A DNA stretch of 64,000 nucleotides from Alteraurantiacibacter aestuarii (GTDB lineage Bacteria > Pseudomonadota > Alphaproteobacteria > Sphingomonadales > Sphingomonadaceae). The notes beneath the pieces are model-generated. The model made no database searches. It saw nothing but the letters and a program-made list of their open reading frames with translations, and had not been told where the DNA came from. Within the stretch, counting starts at the first letter, position 1. Each line of letters starts with the position of its first letter. The stretch covers positions 1 to 64,000 of the forward strand of contig NZ_WTYY01000005.1 of the NCBI RefSeq assembly GCF_009827405.1. The letters run 5' to 3'. Both the position numbers and the translations under genes were made by a program. Shown one piece after another: positions 61,079 to 64,000 of this stretch.

Positions 61079-61213
61079 ATGAAGCGCACTTTTCAGCCGA
61101 GCAATCTCGTGCGTGCTCGCCGCCACGGTTTCTTCGCCCGCAAGGCAACTGTGGGTGGCCGCAAGGTAATCCGCGCCCGCCGCGCCCGCGGCCGCAAGAA
61201 GCTGAGCGCCTGA
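61079..61213 (+). CDS. rpmH: Ribosomal protein L34
   Basis: 44 residues: [20 protein letters not shown], then [20 protein letters not shown], a textbook L34. It is first of the rpmH-rnpA-yidD-yidC group. Confidence 0.97.
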   Translation: MKRTFQPSNLVRARRHGFFARKATVGGRKVIRARRARGRKKLSA

Positions 61214-61220
61214 TTACTTG

Positions 61221-61263
61221 AGCCTCAGACGCCGGCGGGGCCATCCGGCCCCTTAGGCTTTCC
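61221..61263 (+). terminator. rpmH terminator-like hairpin
   Basis: Inner stem GGGGCC (61237-61242), loop ATCC and GGCCCC (61247-61252); outer arms AGCCT (61221-61225) and AGGCT (61255-61259). Then TTTCCTC follows. Weak U-tract. Confidence 0.5.
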
Positions 61264-61399
61264 TCGCGCCTTCGGCGCTGCGGGCGGCCAGTCGGCCTTT
61301 GGCTGCCGCGACCAGGAACCGGGCTCTACATTCATGGCTAGGTGACGGTCGGCGACCAGCCGACCGCAAGGGCAAATGCCCGCCCGCAGGTGCCCCGCA

Positions 61400-61418
61400 C
61401 CCCGGACTTGATCCGGGG
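61400..61418. repeat. REP-like extragenic palindrome
   Basis: CCCCGGA, loop CTTGA, TCCGGGG. From memory this palindrome is common in spacers of sphingomonads and other alphaproteobacteria, often after GCAC. I see no second copy in this window. Confidence 0.55.
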
Positions 61419-61558
61419 GGAGGGATCAGCACCGAGGACGCGCGCGCGGATGCGCGTGCGAAAGACAAACGATCCCGCCGGCGCTTGAGGCTAAAACAAG
61501 CAGGCGCGCGCAAAACAAAAGATTCGGCACTGCCCGAATCAGTTCCTATCTTGCACCA

Positions 61559-61939
61559 GTGACAATATCCGTTCTCACCAAGCGCGCCGATTTTCTGGCG
61601 GCGAACCGGGGCCTGCGTGTGGCGCGGCCCGGTTTTGTGCTGCTCACCCGGCCCAATCAGGGGCGGGGCAAACGGTTTGGCATCACGGTGACCAAGAAGG
61701 TTGGCAATGCCGTGGTCCGCAACCGCATCAAGCGCCGTTTTCGGGAGCTTTTGCGCGATGCCTTGCCGCAGCAGGGCCTGCCCGATCACGATCATGTGCT
61801 GATTGGCCGGGCAGGCGGGATCGAGCGGGATTTCCACCTGATGCGCGATGAGCTGACGCAGGCTCTGGAACGCGCCGCCGCGGGCAAGGGTGATCGCCCG
61901 CGCAGCCCGCGCGCAAGGTCTGGCAAAGCGCAGCGATGA
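61559..61939 (+). CDS. rnpA: RNase P protein component
   Basis: 126 residues from GTG 61559. RNR core [20 protein letters not shown] near 50 and [14 protein letters not shown] before it. It assists the RNase P RNA in 5' processing of tRNAs. The C-terminus is extended and basic. The start of yidD overlaps its stop (ATGA). Confidence 0.95.
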   Translation: MTISVLTKRADFLAANRGLRVARPGFVLLTRPNQGRGKRFGITVTKKVGNAVVRNRIKRRFRELLRDALPQQGLPDHDHVLIGRAGGIERDFHLMRDELTQALERAAAGKGDRPRSPRARSGKAQR

Positions 61940-62145
61940 AGCGCGCGCTGATCCTGGTTGCGCGGTTCTGGCAGATCGGCCCGTCGCGCATTCTGCCGCC
62001 GACTTGCCGGTACCAGCCCAGCTGCAGCGAATATGCTATTAATGCGCTGGACAAGCATGGTGCAATCAAGGGTGGATGGCTGGCCCTCAAGCGGCTATTG
62101 CGCTGCCACCCTTGGGGGGGACACGGATACGACCCGGTGCCTTGA
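61936..62145 (+). CDS. yidD: Membrane protein insertion efficiency factor YidD
   Basis: 69 residues. Signature [19 protein letters not shown] and [18 protein letters not shown]. It supports YidC-dependent insertion at the inner membrane. Confidence 0.95.
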   Translation: MKRALILVARFWQIGPSRILPPTCRYQPSCSEYAINALDKHGAIKGGWLALKRLLRCHPWGGHGYDPVP

Positions 62146-62181
62146 CGGGCATCGCATGGAATAGAACCGCGGGAAAAAATC

Positions 62182-63951
62182 TTGGACAATCAGCGTAATC
62201 TCATCCTCGCCGTCGTGCTGAGCGCAGCCCTGCTTTTCGGCTGGGACTTCGTCATGACGCGGTTCTTCCCGCAGCCGGTGGTGGCCGAACAGTCGCAAAC
62301 CGCCAGTTCCGGGGCAAGTTCCGGGGTGGATACCGGCATCGATGCCAGCGGTGCGCCCGTTGCGCAGGCCGCAGGGCCGGGTGTGGAAGCCGTGCTGGCC
62401 CGCGATCTTGATGCAGAGCTGGCCGCACCGGGCCGCCTGCCGATCAACGCACCCGAAATCGTCGGCTCGATCAATCCGGTCGGCGCGCGGATCGATGACA
62501 TCGAACTCAAGACCCACCGCCAGACGGTGGACAAGGACAGCGGGCCGATCCGCTGGTTCGCCCCTGCCGGCACCGATGTGCAGCAATTCGCGCAATTCGG
62601 CTGGGTGGGTGATGGCATTGCCCTGCCCGATGCCCGTACGCAGTGGAGCGGCACCGGCGAGCTGACGCAGGAAACGCCGCTGACGCTGAGCTGGGATAAT
62701 GGCCAGGGCCAGACCTTCATCCTGACCTTCTCCATCGATGAGCATTACATGCTGACCGTGGAGCAGAGTGTGCGCAATGACAGCGATGGCTCGATTGCGC
62801 TGCGTCCCTATGCCTTCGTCAACCGCACCAGCCTGACCGCCAGCCACAGCACGTGGAATGTTCATTCTGGCCCAATCGCGGCGATTGACAACGAAGTCGA
62901 TTTTGACTGGAATTATGACGAGGTGGCCGAGGAAGGCCCCGTCAACATGCCCGGCCGCACAGAGTGGGTCGGCTTTACCGATATCTACTGGATGTCCGCG
63001 CTGATTGCGGATGACGATTTTGCCGCCACCAGCGCGTTTCGATCCACCGGCAATGATACCTATCGTGCCGACCTGCTGTATGAGACCGTCTCCGTGCCTG
63101 CTGGCGCAACGATGACGCGCAGCACGCGGCTGTTCGCGGGCGCCAAGGAAAGCGCTGTGCTGGACGCCTATGAGGATCAGGGCGTGGAGAAGTTCGGCCT
63201 CGCCATCGACTGGGGCTGGTTCCGCTTCATCGCCTGGCCGATGTGGCAGGTGCTGATCTTCCTGTTCGGCCTGGTGGGCAATTTTGGCGTGGCGATCATC
63301 TGCCTGACCATCATCATTCGCGGCCTGATGTTCCCCATCGCGCAAAAGCAGTTTGCCTCCATGGCGCAGATGCGCGCGGTGCAGCCCAAGATGAAGGCGC
63401 TGCAGGAACGCTACAAGGATGACAAGCCGCAGCTGCAGCAGGAAATGGCCAAGCTGTACAAGGAAGAAAAGGTCAATCCGCTGGCCGGCTGCCTGCCGAT
63501 CTTCATCCAGATCCCGATCTTCTTCGCGCTGTACAAGTCGCTGTTGCTGGCCATCGAGATGCGCCATGAGCCGTTCGTGCTGTGGATCAAGGATCTGTCC
63601 GCACCCGATCCGGCAACCATCCTCAACCTGTTCGGCCTGCTCGATTTCACCCCGCCCGGCTTCCTGTCGATTGGCGTGCTGGCGGTGCTGCTGGGCCTGA
63701 CCATGTGGCTGCAGTTCAAGCTGAACCCGGCGGCGATGGACCCGATGCAGCAGCAGATCTTCATGATCATGCCGTGGGTGCTGATGTTCGTCATGGCGCC
63801 GTTTGCCGCAGGCCTGCTGCTGTACTGGATCACCTCCAACCTGCTCACGCTGGGGCAGCAGAAATATCTCTATTCGCGCCACCCGCAATTGCGCGCGCAG
63901 GCAGAGAAGGACGCCGCCGAAAAGGCGCGCAACGCAGAGCGCAAGGGGTGA
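62182..63951 (+). CDS. yidC: Membrane protein insertase YidC
   Basis: 589 residues starting MDNQRNLILAVVLSAALLFG from TTG 62182. A large periplasmic domain (about 60-340) is followed by the insertase core with five helices: GWFRFIAWPMWQVLIFLFG, NFGVAIICLTIIIRGLMFP and IFMIMPWVLMFVMAPFAAGL; the conserved Arg of the hydrophilic groove is in the second. It inserts inner-membrane proteins. GTGA overlap with the next gene. Confidence 0.96.
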   Translation: MDNQRNLILAVVLSAALLFGWDFVMTRFFPQPVVAEQSQTASSGASSGVDTGIDASGAPVAQAAGPGVEAVLARDLDAELAAPGRLPINAPEIVGSINPVGARIDDIELKTHRQTVDKDSGPIRWFAPAGTDVQQFAQFGWVGDGIALPDARTQWSGTGELTQETPLTLSWDNGQGQTFILTFSIDEHYMLTVEQSVRNDSDGSIALRPYAFVNRTSLTASHSTWNVHSGPIAAIDNEVDFDWNYDEVAEEGPVNMPGRTEWVGFTDIYWMSALIADDDFAATSAFRSTGNDTYRADLLYETVSVPAGATMTRSTRLFAGAKESAVLDAYEDQGVEKFGLAIDWGWFRFIAWPMWQVLIFLFGLVGNFGVAIICLTIIIRGLMFPIAQKQFASMAQMRAVQPKMKALQERYKDDKPQLQQEMAKLYKEEKVNPLAGCLPIFIQIPIFFALYKSLLLAIEMRHEPFVLWIKDLSAPDPATILNLFGLLDFTPPGFLSIGVLAVLLGLTMWLQFKLNPAAMDPMQQQIFMIMPWVLMFVMAPFAAGLLLYWITSNLLTLGQQKYLYSRHPQLRAQAEKDAAEKARNAERKG

Positions 63952-64000
63952 CGGACGACGAACAGGATCTGGCGGAAGAGGCGCGCAAGCTGTTTTCAGG
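63948..64000 (+). CDS. engB: Ribosome biogenesis GTPase EngB/YsxC, 5' end only
   Basis: Only 17 residues: MTDDEQDLAEEARKLFS from GTG 63948, overlapping the yidC stop by four bases. The position after yidC and the EEARKLFSG motif fit the N-terminus of EngB (YihA), which is the usual neighbour in alphaproteobacteria. The G-domain lies outside the window. Confidence 0.7.
   Translation, partial: MTDDEQDLAEEARKLFS

Larger units (their letters stand above)
61214..61558. other. 345-base GC-rich spacer between rpmH and rnpA
   Basis: No convincing gene. It holds the rpmH terminator-like hairpin, a REP-like palindrome, and several GC-rich inverted segments (for example GGTCGGCGACCAGCCGACC near 61347). 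The rnpA-yidD-yidC promoter should lie near its right end, but no clear -35/-10 was found. Confidence 0.5.

Noticed and set aside
61253..61837. Minus-strand frame across the rpmH-rnpA spacer
   Set aside because: It overlaps rnpA antisense and consists of low-complexity Arg/Pro/Ala sequence.
62095..63888. 597-residue minus-strand frame opposite YidC
   Set aside because: YidC is unmistakable on the plus strand; the reverse frame is His/Gln-rich shadow sequence.
1..64000. CRISPR arrays, insertion sequences, integrases, tRNA or rRNA genes
   Set aside because: None was found on reading; no repeat-spacer pattern, transposase motif or cloverleaf-like sequence was recognised.

Overview
The window is about 64 kb of GC-rich DNA (my impression is mid-60s % GC). 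Gene content fits an alphaproteobacterium of the Sphingomonadales, probably Erythrobacteraceae-like: an rpmH-rnpA-yidD-yidC-engB block, a UPF0262 protein, a Cys-poor 41-residue L36, an rpoZ with an acidic tail, a CHASE2 cyclase, a TonB receptor and a candidate CtrA box. This is judged from gene content only; no 16S or other taxonomic marker is present. The high GC creates many long antisense open frames, which were left out.

Layout. 1-6.8 kb: two-partner secretion pair on the minus strand (TpsB transporter, then a giant TpsA exoprotein that runs off the left edge). 6.9-7.9 kb: a stand-alone CcmI/NrfG-like TPR protein for cytochrome c assembly. 8.0-27.0 kb: the most unusual part. Three plus-strand genes encode a flavin/NAD(P) + two cyclic-nucleotide-binding + four [4Fe-4S] fusion protein, a predicted di-heme b membrane protein and an FHA-TM-decaheme cytochrome c, followed by a CpdA-like phosphodiesterase. 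A facing minus-strand operon with stop/start overlaps encodes a five-motif cytochrome c, a tandem HbpS-like lipoprotein, an outer-membrane barrel candidate and a second decaheme protein with a beta-propeller-like end. Next to it lie a secreted protein and a CHASE2 class III nucleotide cyclase. Together these look like an electron path from NAD(P)H across both membranes, bracketed by cAMP synthesis, sensing and degradation genes. The parts are visible in the sequence; the integrated function is inference.

27-36.9 kb: glutamate dehydrogenase, enoyl-CoA hydratase, three TadG/TadE-like pilus-associated proteins (one with an unusual beta-helix-like body), mannose-6-phosphate isomerase, an old-yellow-enzyme homologue, a transporter-like membrane protein and a TauD-type dioxygenase. 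37-46 kb: two separate modules of small membrane protein(s) plus a short XRE regulator, each with a recognisable operator-like promoter; between them a TonB receptor divergent from a membrane-bound winged-helix regulator, ftsH and a DUF3667 protein.

46-64 kb: mostly housekeeping. It holds an orphan membrane protein and lipoprotein, a ParA ATPase, rpoZ, a PLD/cardiolipin-synthase-like protein, dnaB, a UPF0262 protein, a GH25-like protein that seems to lack catalytic residues, cdd, an M14 carboxypeptidase, a DUF4136 lipoprotein, galE, rpmJ, a HAD phosphatase, an HxlR regulator, a GNAT acetyltransferase, a YifB-type ATPase, a ClpP-fold-like secreted protein, then rpmH-rnpA-yidD-yidC and the start of engB. 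No tRNA, rRNA, CRISPR array, insertion sequence or integrase was seen.
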